In this document: piece after piece, positions 32,649 to 40,599 of the stretch | How positions within the stretch are numbered: position 1 is the first letter of the stretch | How the letters are laid out: each line of letters begins with the position of its first letter | Assembly (NCBI RefSeq): GCF_014495845.1 | Contig: NZ_CP061080.1 | Location: 3,089,001 to 3,153,000, forward strand | DNA from: Aquibium microcysteis | GTDB taxonomy: Bacteria; Pseudomonadota; Alphaproteobacteria; Rhizobiales; Rhizobiaceae | Reading direction: 5' to 3' | Length of the DNA stretch: 64,000 bases | Notes under the pieces: model-generated | Database searches by the model: none | What the model was told of the DNA's origin: nothing | Seen by the model: the letters and a program-made list of their open reading frames with translations, nothing else | Translations under genes and position numbers: made by a program

Positions 32649-32834
32649 ATGCCACGCTCGGAATCCGTCCAGCATCCGGCCGCCGCGCCGGCACCGTTCC
32701 ACCACCCGCACTTCGAGACGCCGCGCCAGCGGCAGGCCCGCCTGTTCCGCCGCGAGATCCGCGAGTTCCTGCGGACGGCCGAAGCACAGCGCGCCCGCCT
32801 GTCCCGTGTCCGCATCCTGGAGTCCGTCCAGTGA
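32649..32834 (+). CDS. Small basic early protein
   Basis: 61 residues, rich in Arg, Gln, His and Pro (HPHFETPRQRQARLFRREIR), one amphipathic helix. Overlaps the next gene as GTGA. Function unknown. Confidence 0.6.
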   Translation: MPRSESVQHPAAAPAPFHHPHFETPRQRQARLFRREIREFLRTAEAQRARLSRVRILESVQ

Positions 32835-33040
32835 TCCCCGCCTGGCTCAACGTGTCGACCCGCAAGGTCGGCGGGCTGCACTTCGTCAAGATCGGCCGCC
32901 TCACCGTGTCGTGGTCGGTCTCGCGCTCCTATCGCCCGATCGGTGCGCCCGCCGTCCCGTCCTTCACCATGCCGGCCGAGGTGCGGTTCCCCACGCCCGA
33001 CCTGCCCGCCCTGCGCGCCGCCCGGAGTCTCGCCCGATGA
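32831..33040 (+). CDS. Small early protein
   Basis: 69 residues from GTG 32831, MIPAWLNVSTRKVGGLHFVK, beta-rich. Coupled to both neighbours (GTGA, ATGA). Function unknown. Confidence 0.6.
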   Translation: MIPAWLNVSTRKVGGLHFVKIGRLTVSWSVSRSYRPIGAPAVPSFTMPAEVRFPTPDLPALRAARSLAR

Positions 33041-33450
33041 AAACCGCCCTCCTCGCTCTGTCGCTGGCCATGCTCGCCGCCGGCACCGTCTCCCGCCCCG
33101 TCAAGGCGTCCCCGCTCGACCGCGACTCGCTCGCCTGCGAACTGGCGCGCGACTTCCCCACCGACGGCAACATCGAAGCCTGCACCGGCGAGCCGATCGA
33201 GTTCCCCACGGCGCCGAGCTTCGCGCTGCTGGCCACCGCCTACACCGAGCACGGTCCCGTCGTGCATCTGCTGGCCAACCGCATCGACGCCCTCACCTGC
33301 ACCGACAACCTCGCGCACGGCATTGCGCCCTATGCCGGCGCGATCCTCGCCGACTATCTCCAGCCCGCCGGCGAGGGCCACGTTCCCGCGCCCGGCGAGC
33401 CGTCGCCGGAGCCCGCTGCCATGGTCCTTTCGTGCGAACTGGCGTGGTGA
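33037..33450 (+). CDS. Exported protein with signal peptide
   Basis: 137 residues. The N-terminus MKTALLALSLAMLAAGTVS with a likely cut after PVKA is a signal peptide. The mature part has several Cys (LACELARD, IEACTGEP, LTCTDNLA, LSCELAW), consistent with disulfides in the periplasm. Unknown function; a periplasmic early phage protein could alter receptor or superinfection behaviour, but that is speculation. Confidence 0.65.
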   Translation: MKTALLALSLAMLAAGTVSRPVKASPLDRDSLACELARDFPTDGNIEACTGEPIEFPTAPSFALLATAYTEHGPVVHLLANRIDALTCTDNLAHGIAPYAGAILADYLQPAGEGHVPAPGEPSPEPAAMVLSCELAW

Positions 33451-33620
33451 GCGCGATGTCCCTCATCGTCACCGTGACCTGGCACAACCCGAACCCCGAC
33501 ACGATCGCGAACAAGCTCGCCGCGCGACTTGGCCGCGAGCCGACGCATCAGGAGCTCAAGGACGAGGTCTGCCGCATCCTGCGCGAAGCCAACGAAGGAA
33601 TGAAGGCCCGCAAGTCCTGA
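33447..33620 (+). CDS. Small early protein
   Basis: 57 residues from GTG 33447 (GTGA overlap; ATG 33456 possible). VTWHNPNPDTIANKLAARLG and THQELKDEVCRILREANEGM. Possible nucleic-acid binding helix; unknown. Confidence 0.6.
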   Translation: MSAMSLIVTVTWHNPNPDTIANKLAARLGREPTHQELKDEVCRILREANEGMKARKS

Positions 33621-33804
33621 CACCCTCCCCGCCGCCCGGAGCACCACCGGCGGCGCAATCCCCCGCCCGATGGCACGGCAACTTGGTGCCTCGACGGACG
33701 AAAACGCCCGCTCGTGGCCGTCAACGAAGGAGACCGCCACGTAACCGCCCGGCGGGACCGTCAGCGAGCGCGCCCGCCCCGCAACCGTGCTCGCCACCTC
33801 CCCT

Positions 33805-33833
33805 CCCGCAATCATGCACCAATGGAGACCCGC
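33805..33833 (+). repeat. Start-associated leader, copy 3
   Basis: CCCGCAATCATGCACC then AATGGAGACC before ATG 33834. The 184 bp before it (33621-33804) hold no gene. Confidence 0.6.
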
Positions 33834-34046
33834 ATGCGCACCCGTGCGCCCGACCTGCAATTCCAAAATCTCGGATCAATCGTCACCTGCACGGCTGTCA
33901 CCCTGCGCGGCGAGATCTGGATAGCCGAGCGCCTGCTTGACCCTGGCGAACGTCTCGGCGAGGGCGATACCGTCCCGATCGAACACCGCTTCCTCGAAGA
34001 CATCGTGCTCGGCGCCCGCGCCGAGGGGCTGGTCTGCCATGGCTGA
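33834..34046 (+). CDS. Small early protein
   Basis: 70 residues, MRTRAPDLQFQNLGSIVTCT, ending LGARAEGLVCHG; strand-rich. The leader copy decides this start over the upstream in-frame ATG 33822. Function unknown. Confidence 0.6.
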   Translation: MRTRAPDLQFQNLGSIVTCTAVTLRGEIWIAERLLDPGERLGEGDTVPIEHRFLEDIVLGARAEGLVCHG

Positions 34047-34458
34047 CAGGCGGGCGGCCTCCAATCTGACTGGTACGCTTTACGGCCCCTACGCCCGCCA
34101 GATCGTCAATCGCTGCCTCAAGTTCTGGTTCGCCCTCGTCACTGATCGGGGCCAGGTGATCCGGTACGAGGTGCGTTTTCATCCGCGCACCCTGAAGCCC
34201 ACCCATCGACCACGGCCCTTTCGTGACCGGCGGTTGCCCGGTCCGATGCCCGCAAGACAGAGCAATTTCGAACAGTTCCGCGTGCCGGATATCCTCGCGC
34301 CCTATCCAAGCGCCCGCTTCAATTGGGGAACGGTGGCCGAACTGGCGCCGTCACTTCTCCCGGATCAGGACCGCGCCGACGTGATCCGCCTCGCCCTCAC
34401 CGGCGAGCTTCCTCGCAGATCAGCGACTACGGAGACATCTCAGTGCCCCACCGCTTGA
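34039..34458 (+). CDS. Early protein, unknown
   Basis: 139 residues, MADRRAASNLTGTLYGPYAR, basic; contains VNRCLKFWFALVTDRGQVIR. It overlaps neighbours by 8 and 16 bp. No family recognised. Confidence 0.55.
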   Translation: MADRRAASNLTGTLYGPYARQIVNRCLKFWFALVTDRGQVIRYEVRFHPRTLKPTHRPRPFRDRRLPGPMPARQSNFEQFRVPDILAPYPSARFNWGTVAELAPSLLPDQDRADVIRLALTGELPRRSATTETSQCPTA

Positions 34459-34685
34459 ACCACCTCGATCGGAGGCTCGCGATCGAATGCCTCAATGCCG
34501 CGGCAGCGTCCCGCGCCATGTGGATGAACATGAGGCGCACCGGGCACGGATGGACCTGGGCGCACTACCGGGGTTGGCTGCTCGACGCACGCCGCATCCG
34601 CCTAGGCCTGAAGTTCGAGGCTCTCGGCAGAGGCGGCGTTTCAGCCAACGGGTTTCGCCGGCAGATGCGGAGGCTCTCCAGCTGA
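34443..34685 (+). CDS. Small basic early protein
   Basis: 80 residues from GTG 34443, with GGAGAC 7 bases upstream. Arg-rich helix pattern (LNHLDRRLAIECLNAAAASR, WMNMRRTGHGWTW). Possibly DNA- or RNA-binding; unknown. Confidence 0.55.
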   Translation: MPHRLNHLDRRLAIECLNAAAASRAMWMNMRRTGHGWTWAHYRGWLLDARRIRLGLKFEALGRGGVSANGFRRQMRRLSS

Positions 34686-34732
34686 ATTCTCCCGACGCGA
34701 TTCGCAACGTCGTGTCGCATCCCCCCTCAAAA

Positions 34733-34753
34733 CTGCAATCCATGGAGACCCCC
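34733..34753 (+). repeat. Start-associated leader, copy 4 (short)
   Basis: CTGCAATCCATGGAGACC before ATG 34754. Confidence 0.5.
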
Positions 34754-34930
34754 ATGATCGCCAACGCCATCGCCTATTTCCTCGCCGCCCTCTTCTTCGG
34801 CATCGGCATCCACGGTCTGGCCCGTGTCGGGCTGGACAGGGTGCCTGTCGAAAAGGAAGGCACCCACATCCTGACCGCCTTCATCTTCCTCGTCCTGGCA
34901 TTCGTCTGGGCGAAGCTCGGCGGCATCTGA
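34754..34930 (+). CDS. Small two-TM membrane protein
   Basis: 58 residues with hydrophobic segments at about 3-23 (NAIAYFLAALFFGIGIHGLA) and 39-57 (HILTAFIFLVLAFVWAKLGG). An early inner-membrane protein; function unknown. Confidence 0.65.
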   Translation: MIANAIAYFLAALFFGIGIHGLARVGLDRVPVEKEGTHILTAFIFLVLAFVWAKLGGI

Positions 34931-34940
34931 CCGCCTCAAC

Positions 34941-34973
34941 CCCGCAAGCATGCAACCCACGGAGACCTGAACC
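34941..34973 (+). repeat. Start-associated leader, copy 5
   Basis: CCCGCAAGCATGCAACCC then ACGGAGACC before ATG 34974. Confidence 0.6.
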
Positions 34974-35885
34974 ATGAACGCCATCACCTCCATCGCCGCC
35001 GCCTCCTCCTCCTCGACCCTCGCCACCCGGGCGATGATCGTGTCGCTGTCCATCTCGCAGTGGTCGGGGCGGCGCCTCGATCGGGAGATCACCGACGAGG
35101 TCAACAACCAGCACAACGCCGCCGCCGATGCCGGCCGCTACAACAAGCTGCTGCTGCCGAAGGAAGCCCTCGACCCCATCGTGAAGGTGGTGAGCGAGAC
35201 GCGCACCGAGTTCCTGAAGCGCACCCTGCCGTGGATCGACAATGGCGGGCGCATCATGGCCGCCGACGCTTACATGGCGCACATGTCCTGGCTCAACGGC
35301 CAGCGCCGCAAGTTCGACGCCGCGGTCGACGACTTCATCCGCGCCTATCCCGGCTACGTCCAGTCCGCCCGCGTCCGCCTCAACGGCATGTTCAAGGCTG
35401 AGGACTACCCGACCGTCGACCAGCTGCGCGGCAAGTTCTCGATGGCGTGCACGGTCCTGCCCGTGCCAACGTCGGACGACTTCCGGGTGTCCATGTCCGA
35501 GGCGCAGGCCGCGCACATCCGGGCCGACATCGAGCGCCAGGTGAGCGACGCCACGACGGCCGCCGTGAAGGACATCTACCGCCGCGTCGCCGACGTCACC
35601 GAGCGCATGGTCGACAGGCTCAACGCCTACAAGCCCGCGTCGAAGAAGGGCGAGCGGTCCGAGGGCGTGTTCCGCGACAGCCTCGTAGAGAACGTCCGCG
35701 ACCTGATCGCCATCCTGCCGGCGCTCAACATCACCGGCGACCCGGCGCTGACCGCCATGGCCGCCAAGCTCCAGCCGCTGGCCGTGTGGGACGCGGCGGT
35801 CCTGCGCGAGGATGCCGGCAAGCGCAAGGACGTGGCCGCCACCGCCGAGCAGATCCTGGCGCAGGTGTCGGACTTCCTCGCATGA
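34974..35885 (+). CDS. DUF3150-like protein of the MoxR/vWA module
   Basis: 303 residues, all-helical, no membrane segment. Features: IVSLSISQWSGRRLDREITDE, GRYNKLLLPKEAL, AYPGYVQSARVRLNGMF, RFRDSLVENVRDL-like C-terminal helix. This fits DUF3150 proteins, often encoded beside a MoxR-type ATPase and a vWA protein in phages and plasmids. It probably works with the two downstream proteins. Role unknown. Confidence 0.65.
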   Translation: MNAITSIAAASSSSTLATRAMIVSLSISQWSGRRLDREITDEVNNQHNAAADAGRYNKLLLPKEALDPIVKVVSETRTEFLKRTLPWIDNGGRIMAADAYMAHMSWLNGQRRKFDAAVDDFIRAYPGYVQSARVRLNGMFKAEDYPTVDQLRGKFSMACTVLPVPTSDDFRVSMSEAQAAHIRADIERQVSDATTAAVKDIYRRVADVTERMVDRLNAYKPASKKGERSEGVFRDSLVENVRDLIAILPALNITGDPALTAMAAKLQPLAVWDAAVLREDAGKRKDVAATAEQILAQVSDFLA

Positions 35886-36088
35886 CCGACCTCTGCACCT
35901 GCGCCAAGTGCGGGCGCATCACCGACATCGACAAGCTGGACGCCAAGCCGTCTCCGACGCGCTTGCTCCGGCTGGTGCGGCTCCTCCGCGGGCAGCTGTT
36001 CATGCTGCGCTATGCCGCCGACCGCGGCTACGACTTCGATCGGCTCGAATGCCGGGACTGCTACGGCCCCGGTTACGTCGAATTCTGA
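35882..36088 (+). CDS. Small zinc-ribbon-like protein
   Basis: 68 residues with CTCAKCGR near the N-terminus and CRDCYGPGY near the C-terminus, a likely four-Cys zinc site. ATGA overlap with the DUF3150 gene. Confidence 0.65.
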   Translation: MTDLCTCAKCGRITDIDKLDAKPSPTRLLRLVRLLRGQLFMLRYAADRGYDFDRLECRDCYGPGYVEF

Positions 36089-36190
36089 TCGCCGCTTCCA
36101 CCCGCCCATCAACGGACACAGGAGGCGGCATGTAACCATCACAACCCCACCCTTTCGATAGGCGGTGCGCATCCCCAGCGCACCGCCGAC

Positions 36191-36220
36191 CCCTGCAACC
36201 ATGCATCAACGGAGACCATC
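36191..36220 (+). repeat. Start-associated leader, copy 6
   Basis: CCCTGCAACCATGCATC then AACGGAGACC before ATG 36221. The preceding 100 bases carry no gene. Confidence 0.6.
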
Positions 36221-37210
36221 ATGAACCTCAAGTCCGCGGCCACCGCCCTCACCGCCTACATCGACGCCGACATCCCGGCCTTCCTGTGGGGCGCGCCCGG
36301 CGTCGGCAAGTCCTCGATCGTCAAGCAGATCGCCGGCTCCCGCAGCTGGAAGACGATCGACTTCCGGGCCTCGACCCGCGACCCGGTCGCCCTCATGGGC
36401 CTGCCCGACATCTCCGGCGACACCGCGCGCTGGAAGGTGCCGGACGAGTTCCCGCAGGCCGACCGCGACGGCGCCGAAGGCATCCTCCTGCTCGACGAGC
36501 TCAACGCCGCCGCCCCCTCCATGCAGGCAGCGTGCTTCGGCCTGGTTCTTGACCGCCGCGTCGGCGACTATGTCCTGCCCAAGGGCTGGCGCGTGCTGGC
36601 GGCGGGCAACCGGCAGGCGGACCGCGCCGCGGCACAGCGCATGCCCTCGGCGCTGGCCAACCGCTTCGCTCACATCGACGTCGATCCGGACATCGACACC
36701 ACGGCCGAGCACTTCAACGCGATCGGCCTGTCGCCCATGGTCGTGGCCTTCCTGCGCTTCCGCCCGGCCATGCTGCACATGATGGACGGGTCGGACCTGC
36801 GCGCCTTCCCGACCCCCCGGGCATGGGAGCAGGTGGCCAAGGTGGTCGACGTGCCCTCGCCGCTGCGGATGCAGCTGATCAGCGGCCTCGTCGGTGACGG
36901 CGCGGCCGGCGAGATCGAAGGCTTCATCCGGCTCTACAAGGATCTGCCGAGCCTCGACCTGGTCCTGGCCAACCCGCACAGCGCGCCGGTTCCCGAGGCG
37001 CCGGCCGCGCGCTTCGCCATCGCCACGGGCCTCGCCCGCAAGGTCACGGCACAGACCTTCGAGAACGCCATGACCTATGTCATGCGCATCCCGGCGCGCG
37101 AGTTCCAGATCGTGTTCGCCGTCGACGCGGTTCGCCGCGACCCCGGCTTCTCGCACACGCAGACCTTCACCGACTGGTCCACCCGCAATCAGGACGTGGT
37201 CCTTGGCTAG
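36221..37210 (+). CDS. MoxR-type AAA+ ATPase
   Basis: 329 residues. Walker A GAPGVGKS at 24-31, Walker B ILLLDEL at 89-95, AAGNRQ sensor-like motif after it, and ANRFAHIDVDPD as the arginine-finger region typical of MoxR-family proteins. Such ATPases act as chaperones with vWA partners (RavA-ViaA, NorQ-NorD), here probably the gene at 38874-40040. Cytoplasmic. Confidence 0.85.
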   Translation: MNLKSAATALTAYIDADIPAFLWGAPGVGKSSIVKQIAGSRSWKTIDFRASTRDPVALMGLPDISGDTARWKVPDEFPQADRDGAEGILLLDELNAAAPSMQAACFGLVLDRRVGDYVLPKGWRVLAAGNRQADRAAAQRMPSALANRFAHIDVDPDIDTTAEHFNAIGLSPMVVAFLRFRPAMLHMMDGSDLRAFPTPRAWEQVAKVVDVPSPLRMQLISGLVGDGAAGEIEGFIRLYKDLPSLDLVLANPHSAPVPEAPAARFAIATGLARKVTAQTFENAMTYVMRIPAREFQIVFAVDAVRRDPGFSHTQTFTDWSTRNQDVVLG

Positions 37211-37571
37211 GGCGGCAGTCCACTGGATCGCCGGGCCGATCGGGTACAAGCAGAGCGACGAAGGCGTGTACCCCGACCGGCGTGTGACGGTGTGTAAGTG
37301 GGAGTTCGTCGGGCTGGCAGCCAACGGCGAGATCCGCCGCTGGTACCTGTGCTTCTCGCTGCTGACCCGCACCTTCACGGCGTACACGTTCACGCTCAGC
37401 GAGTGGGATCAGGCCCACGCTGCAGACCTCGCTCGCTTCTATCGCCCGCTCGCAGTGCTGCGGTCCATGCTGCCCAAGGGCAGCACGGCCACGGCGCTGC
37501 GGGCGATGCTGCCCGAGAAGGACATCGCCGAGATCACGGCGCTGTCCATCACGGGAGGCAGGAGTGGTTAG
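37203..37571 (+). CDS. Tandem paralogue 1 of small unknown family
   Basis: About 122 residues; TTG 37203 is the only start overlapping the ATPase end, so the start is uncertain. Strand-rich body (KWEFVGLAANGEIRRWYLCF, LLTRTFTAYTFTLSEW) and the family C-terminal motif: ALRAMLPEKDIAEITALSI. Confidence 0.6.
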   Translation: MARAAVHWIAGPIGYKQSDEGVYPDRRVTVCKWEFVGLAANGEIRRWYLCFSLLTRTFTAYTFTLSEWDQAHAADLARFYRPLAVLRSMLPKGSTATALRAMLPEKDIAEITALSITGGRSG

Positions 37572-37905
37572 GTTCAAGGCGGTGTGGGGCCCGTCCCGAA
37601 CCGAGAAGAAGGCGTGGGGCATGAAGTGGATGTTCTCGGCCATGCTGATGGACGGCAGCATCCGCGGCTACACCCTGCGCTTTTTCTCCGACAGCCGCCG
37701 CTTCTCGGTCAAGGCGCACACGTCCGGCAGCGCCAGAGCAGACGCCGACCGGCTGGCCGAGCGCGATCTGTTCAGCCTGCCGGAACTGCAGCGCGGCGAG
37801 CTGGTCGAAGGCGCCCGCGTCACAGACATCCTGAGAAGCAAGCTGTCGCCTGAGCACGTCGCCGCGGCGGCGGCCAGCGCCATCACCTACCGGAGGTCAC
37901 GATGA
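37564..37905 (+). CDS. Tandem paralogue 2
   Basis: 113 residues from GTG 37564. FKAVWGPSRTEKKAWGMKWM, FSAMLMDGSIRGYTLRFFSD and the C-terminal motif ILRSKLSPEHVAAAAASAI. Overlaps neighbours by 4 to 8 bp. Closest to paralogue 3 (both have GARVTDILR/GRVTDILR). Confidence 0.65.
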   Translation: MVRFKAVWGPSRTEKKAWGMKWMFSAMLMDGSIRGYTLRFFSDSRRFSVKAHTSGSARADADRLAERDLFSLPELQRGELVEGARVTDILRSKLSPEHVAAAAASAITYRRSR

Positions 37906-38258
37906 GCGGCATTCGCAAGGTCTTCGGGCCATTCCATCCCATCGACTCCGGAGGCAAGTCGCAGCGCCATATCGACTTCCACTTCTTCGGCATCCGCGCC
38001 GACCATTCGATGGCGATGTGGGTGCTGCGGTTCGACGTCAACCTGCGCGCCTTCGGCATCCACTCCATCCCGATCGGCGACGTCGGCGCCAAGGGACGCA
38101 AGGTCATCCCCGACATCAGCAAGGCCGAGGTCGTCCACAAGGACGCCTTCCTCGACGAAAGCCCGATCGAAACAGGCAGGGTCACCGACATCCTGCGCAA
38201 GAAACTGCGGCCCGAACATTTCGCCATGTGCACGGCGGCCGCCATCCTCCAGAGGTAA
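37902..38258 (+). CDS. Tandem paralogue 3
   Basis: 118 residues. IRKVFGPFHPIDSGGKSQRH, FHFFGIRADHSMAMWVLRFD and GRVTDILRKKLRPEHFAMCT with AAAIL. ATGA overlap with paralogue 2. Confidence 0.65.
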   Translation: MSGIRKVFGPFHPIDSGGKSQRHIDFHFFGIRADHSMAMWVLRFDVNLRAFGIHSIPIGDVGAKGRKVIPDISKAEVVHKDAFLDESPIETGRVTDILRKKLRPEHFAMCTAAAILQR

Positions 38259-38260
38259 CC

Positions 38261-38584
38261 ATGGACCGTATTCAGATCCTCGACAGCCGCATCAGGTTCG
38301 AACCAAACCTGCCGCGCAACATCGCTCTGGCCTGGGATTTCTACGCCACGGCGGTGGTCCGCCACGGCGGTGGTCCGGTCACGCAGCGCAAGTTCTGCCT
38401 GCTGTTCAAGCCGAGCGACCGCTGCTTTATCGTTCACGCGGTCCGCAGGGTGTCGAAGCGCAAGAAGCGACGCCAGGTCAAGGTGTCCGCCGGCATGGTC
38501 CGCTACCTGCGCTCCCGCCTTCCTCCCGAAGCGCTTGCCGCCTGCGCCAGGGCATCCTTGCATGAGGCACGGCGCGCGCCATGA
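38261..38584 (+). CDS. Tandem paralogue 4
   Basis: 107 residues, MDRIQILDSRIRFEPNLPRN, with RKFCLLFKPSDRCFIVHAVR and the motif YLRSRLPPEALAACARASL. More basic than its relatives. ATG 38261 is preceded by AGAGG. Confidence 0.65.
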   Translation: MDRIQILDSRIRFEPNLPRNIALAWDFYATAVVRHGGGPVTQRKFCLLFKPSDRCFIVHAVRRVSKRKKRRQVKVSAGMVRYLRSRLPPEALAACARASLHEARRAP

Positions 38585-38877
38585 CTCCCGAGTTCGTCCG
38601 CCAGAACTTCTCGGTGCGGCAGCTCCACCGTCATCTGGTCTGGAGGTTCCATCCGAAGGACGCGCGCAGCCGGCGGGTCTGGCACTACCGCCTCGTCTAC
38701 TTGGTGGCGCCCCGCAAGTTCATCGCAACGATCGTGGAAAGGCGGGCAGGCAAGCAGCCACGACGGATCGCTGTCGGAGACGATGTCTGCGAGGCCCTTC
38801 GCCATGCACTGCCGCCCAAAGCAGCCGCCCTGTGCATCCGCAAATCCATCCTACTGCCGAAAGGAAGCGACACATGA
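38581..38877 (+). CDS. Tandem paralogue 5
   Basis: 98 residues, MTPEFVRQNFSVRQLHRHLV, with HYRLVYLVAPRKFIATIVER and the motif ALRHALPPKAAALCIRKSIL. ATGA overlaps on both sides, into the vWA gene. Confidence 0.65.
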   Translation: MTPEFVRQNFSVRQLHRHLVWRFHPKDARSRRVWHYRLVYLVAPRKFIATIVERRAGKQPRRIAVGDDVCEALRHALPPKAAALCIRKSILLPKGSDT

Positions 38878-40040
38878 ACGCCGAAGACAAGATCCTCTCC
38901 GCCCGCACCGGCCTGTTGTGGGACCAGCCCTTCTTCGGGGCGCTCGCCTGCCAGCTGCAGTTGGTCGACGCGACCGACGACCCTCGGATCGACACGATGG
39001 CGACCGACGGCAAGCGGCTCTACTTCGACCGCGCCTTCGTCGGCAAGCTCAACCGCGCCGAGCTGATGTTCGTTCTGGCACACGAGGTGCTGCACAACGC
39101 CTTCGAACACCACACCCGGCGCCAGCACCGCGACCACCGCCTGTTCAACGTGGCCTGCGACTACGCCATCAACGGCGAGCTCGTGGCGACGAAGGTCGGC
39201 AAGATGCCGGCGATGGGCCTGCTCGACGCCCGCTTCACCGGGCTCGGCGCCGAGGAAATCTATCGCCTCCTCGAGGAGGAGCAGGAGTCCGGCGGCGGCG
39301 GCGCGCCCGGCGCCGGTGGCCAGGGCATCGACCCCGGCGGGTGCGGCGGTGTGCTCGACGCGGCCCCTGCCTATGACGAGGCGGCGCTCGCAGAGGCCCG
39401 GGCCGAGATGCAGGCGCAGGTGCGGCAGGCGGCGGCGATCGCCAAGGCGACGCAGGCCGGCGTGCTGCCGGCCGGCATCCAGCGCATCATCGACCAGCTG
39501 CTGAAGCCCAAGATCGACTGGCGCGCCGTGCTGCGGCGCTTCGTCGACGACGCATCCACCCGGGATTTCTCCTGGGCGAAGCCGAACCGACGCTTCCTGC
39601 CGCTCGGCCACATCATGCCGGGCGACATCAGCGACGGCATCTCCCACATCGTCATCGCCGTCGACACGTCTGGCTCGATCGACCAGAAGATCCTGTCCGA
39701 GTTCGCCGCCGAGATCCGCGGCGCCTACGAGGAGGGCGCGGTCGACAGGATCACCGTGATCTACGCCGACTCGGCGGTGGCGCACATCGAGGAGTTCGAG
39801 ACCGGCGACGAGCTGGTGCTCAACGCTGCCGGCGGCGGCGGCACCGCCTTCTCGGATACCTTCCGCACCATCACCGAGAGGTTCCCGGATGCCCGGGCCT
39901 GCATCTACTTCACCGACATGTACGTCTGCGACTTCGGCGACGAACCGCCGATGCCGGTGCTGTGGGGCGTGCAGGGCCGCACCAAGGATTTCGACAGCCT
40001 CACCCCACCCTTCGGCGAGACGATAAGCCTCGCCGCCTGA
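38874..40040 (+). CDS. vWA-domain protein with metallopeptidase-like N-terminus (DUF2201-like)
   Basis: 388 residues. The N-terminal domain holds HEVLH at residues 70-74 with further His at 79-80 (FVLAHEVLHNAFEHH), a zinc-peptidase motif. A Gly-rich linker (about 138-160) follows, then a von Willebrand A domain with MIDAS motif DTSGS at 264-268 and a conserved Asp later (IYFTDMY). This is the vWA-like metallopeptidase family that pairs with MoxR ATPases. Whether it is an active protease is unknown. Confidence 0.8.
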   Translation: MNAEDKILSARTGLLWDQPFFGALACQLQLVDATDDPRIDTMATDGKRLYFDRAFVGKLNRAELMFVLAHEVLHNAFEHHTRRQHRDHRLFNVACDYAINGELVATKVGKMPAMGLLDARFTGLGAEEIYRLLEEEQESGGGGAPGAGGQGIDPGGCGGVLDAAPAYDEAALAEARAEMQAQVRQAAAIAKATQAGVLPAGIQRIIDQLLKPKIDWRAVLRRFVDDASTRDFSWAKPNRRFLPLGHIMPGDISDGISHIVIAVDTSGSIDQKILSEFAAEIRGAYEEGAVDRITVIYADSAVAHIEEFETGDELVLNAAGGGGTAFSDTFRTITERFPDARACIYFTDMYVCDFGDEPPMPVLWGVQGRTKDFDSLTPPFGETISLAA

Positions 40041-40093
40041 CGGTCCAACACGCCGCAGCTCGGACTGCCTTGCGCAGATGGCAGCTCCACCGC

Positions 40094-40327
40094 TTAAGCA
40101 GGTCGGTAATCTCCGTCCCGCCTCAGCGCCTCCCCCACGCCCGTGTGGATAATCCTCGCACGATGCCGGATCATCAGCATCGATCGCGGCATCCGCTCCA
40201 GCGCAGCCGTGAACGCGGCCTGCGCGACGAGCGCATTCCGCCCGAAGGCAACGATGCCGATGTCGTCATGGGTGTGGGGATCGATCTCGTACACCACGAA
40301 ACCGAGGCTGTAGAACTGGCTTTCCAA
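40094..40327 (-). CDS. Lone small minus-strand gene
   Basis: About 77 residues. A strong AAAGGAG lies 7 bases before TTG 40327, favouring this over ATG 40354. QFYSLGFVVYEIDPHTHDDI suggests a small alpha/beta domain. An AT-rich TATATG box at about 40360 on the minus strand may be its own promoter. Left edge of the cargo island; unknown function. Confidence 0.5.
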   Translation of the reverse strand: MESQFYSLGFVVYEIDPHTHDDIGIVAFGRNALVAQAAFTAALERMPRSMLMIRHRARIIHTGVGEALRRDGDYRPA

Positions 40328-40599
40328 GGCGATTCTCCTTTCGGCTGAGACCATCGCCGCAGGAGCATATATTCCTAGCTCGCTCGGCGGGGCAACCGTC
40401 TGGAGGTTGACGTGAAGGCGAGCCCGCGCGAAACTCCCTAGGTCGGCCCTACACGGAGCGGCCAAAGGTGAAGTCTTTGCGTAGCTTCAGGAGTAATATA
40501 GACTTTCGGAAGGCCGGGGCTCTTTAGCCGTGGAGACTTTCTGTATCGACATGGCTGATTTATTTCTCGTTACTCTCTCTTCCAATTGGCTCGACTTGG

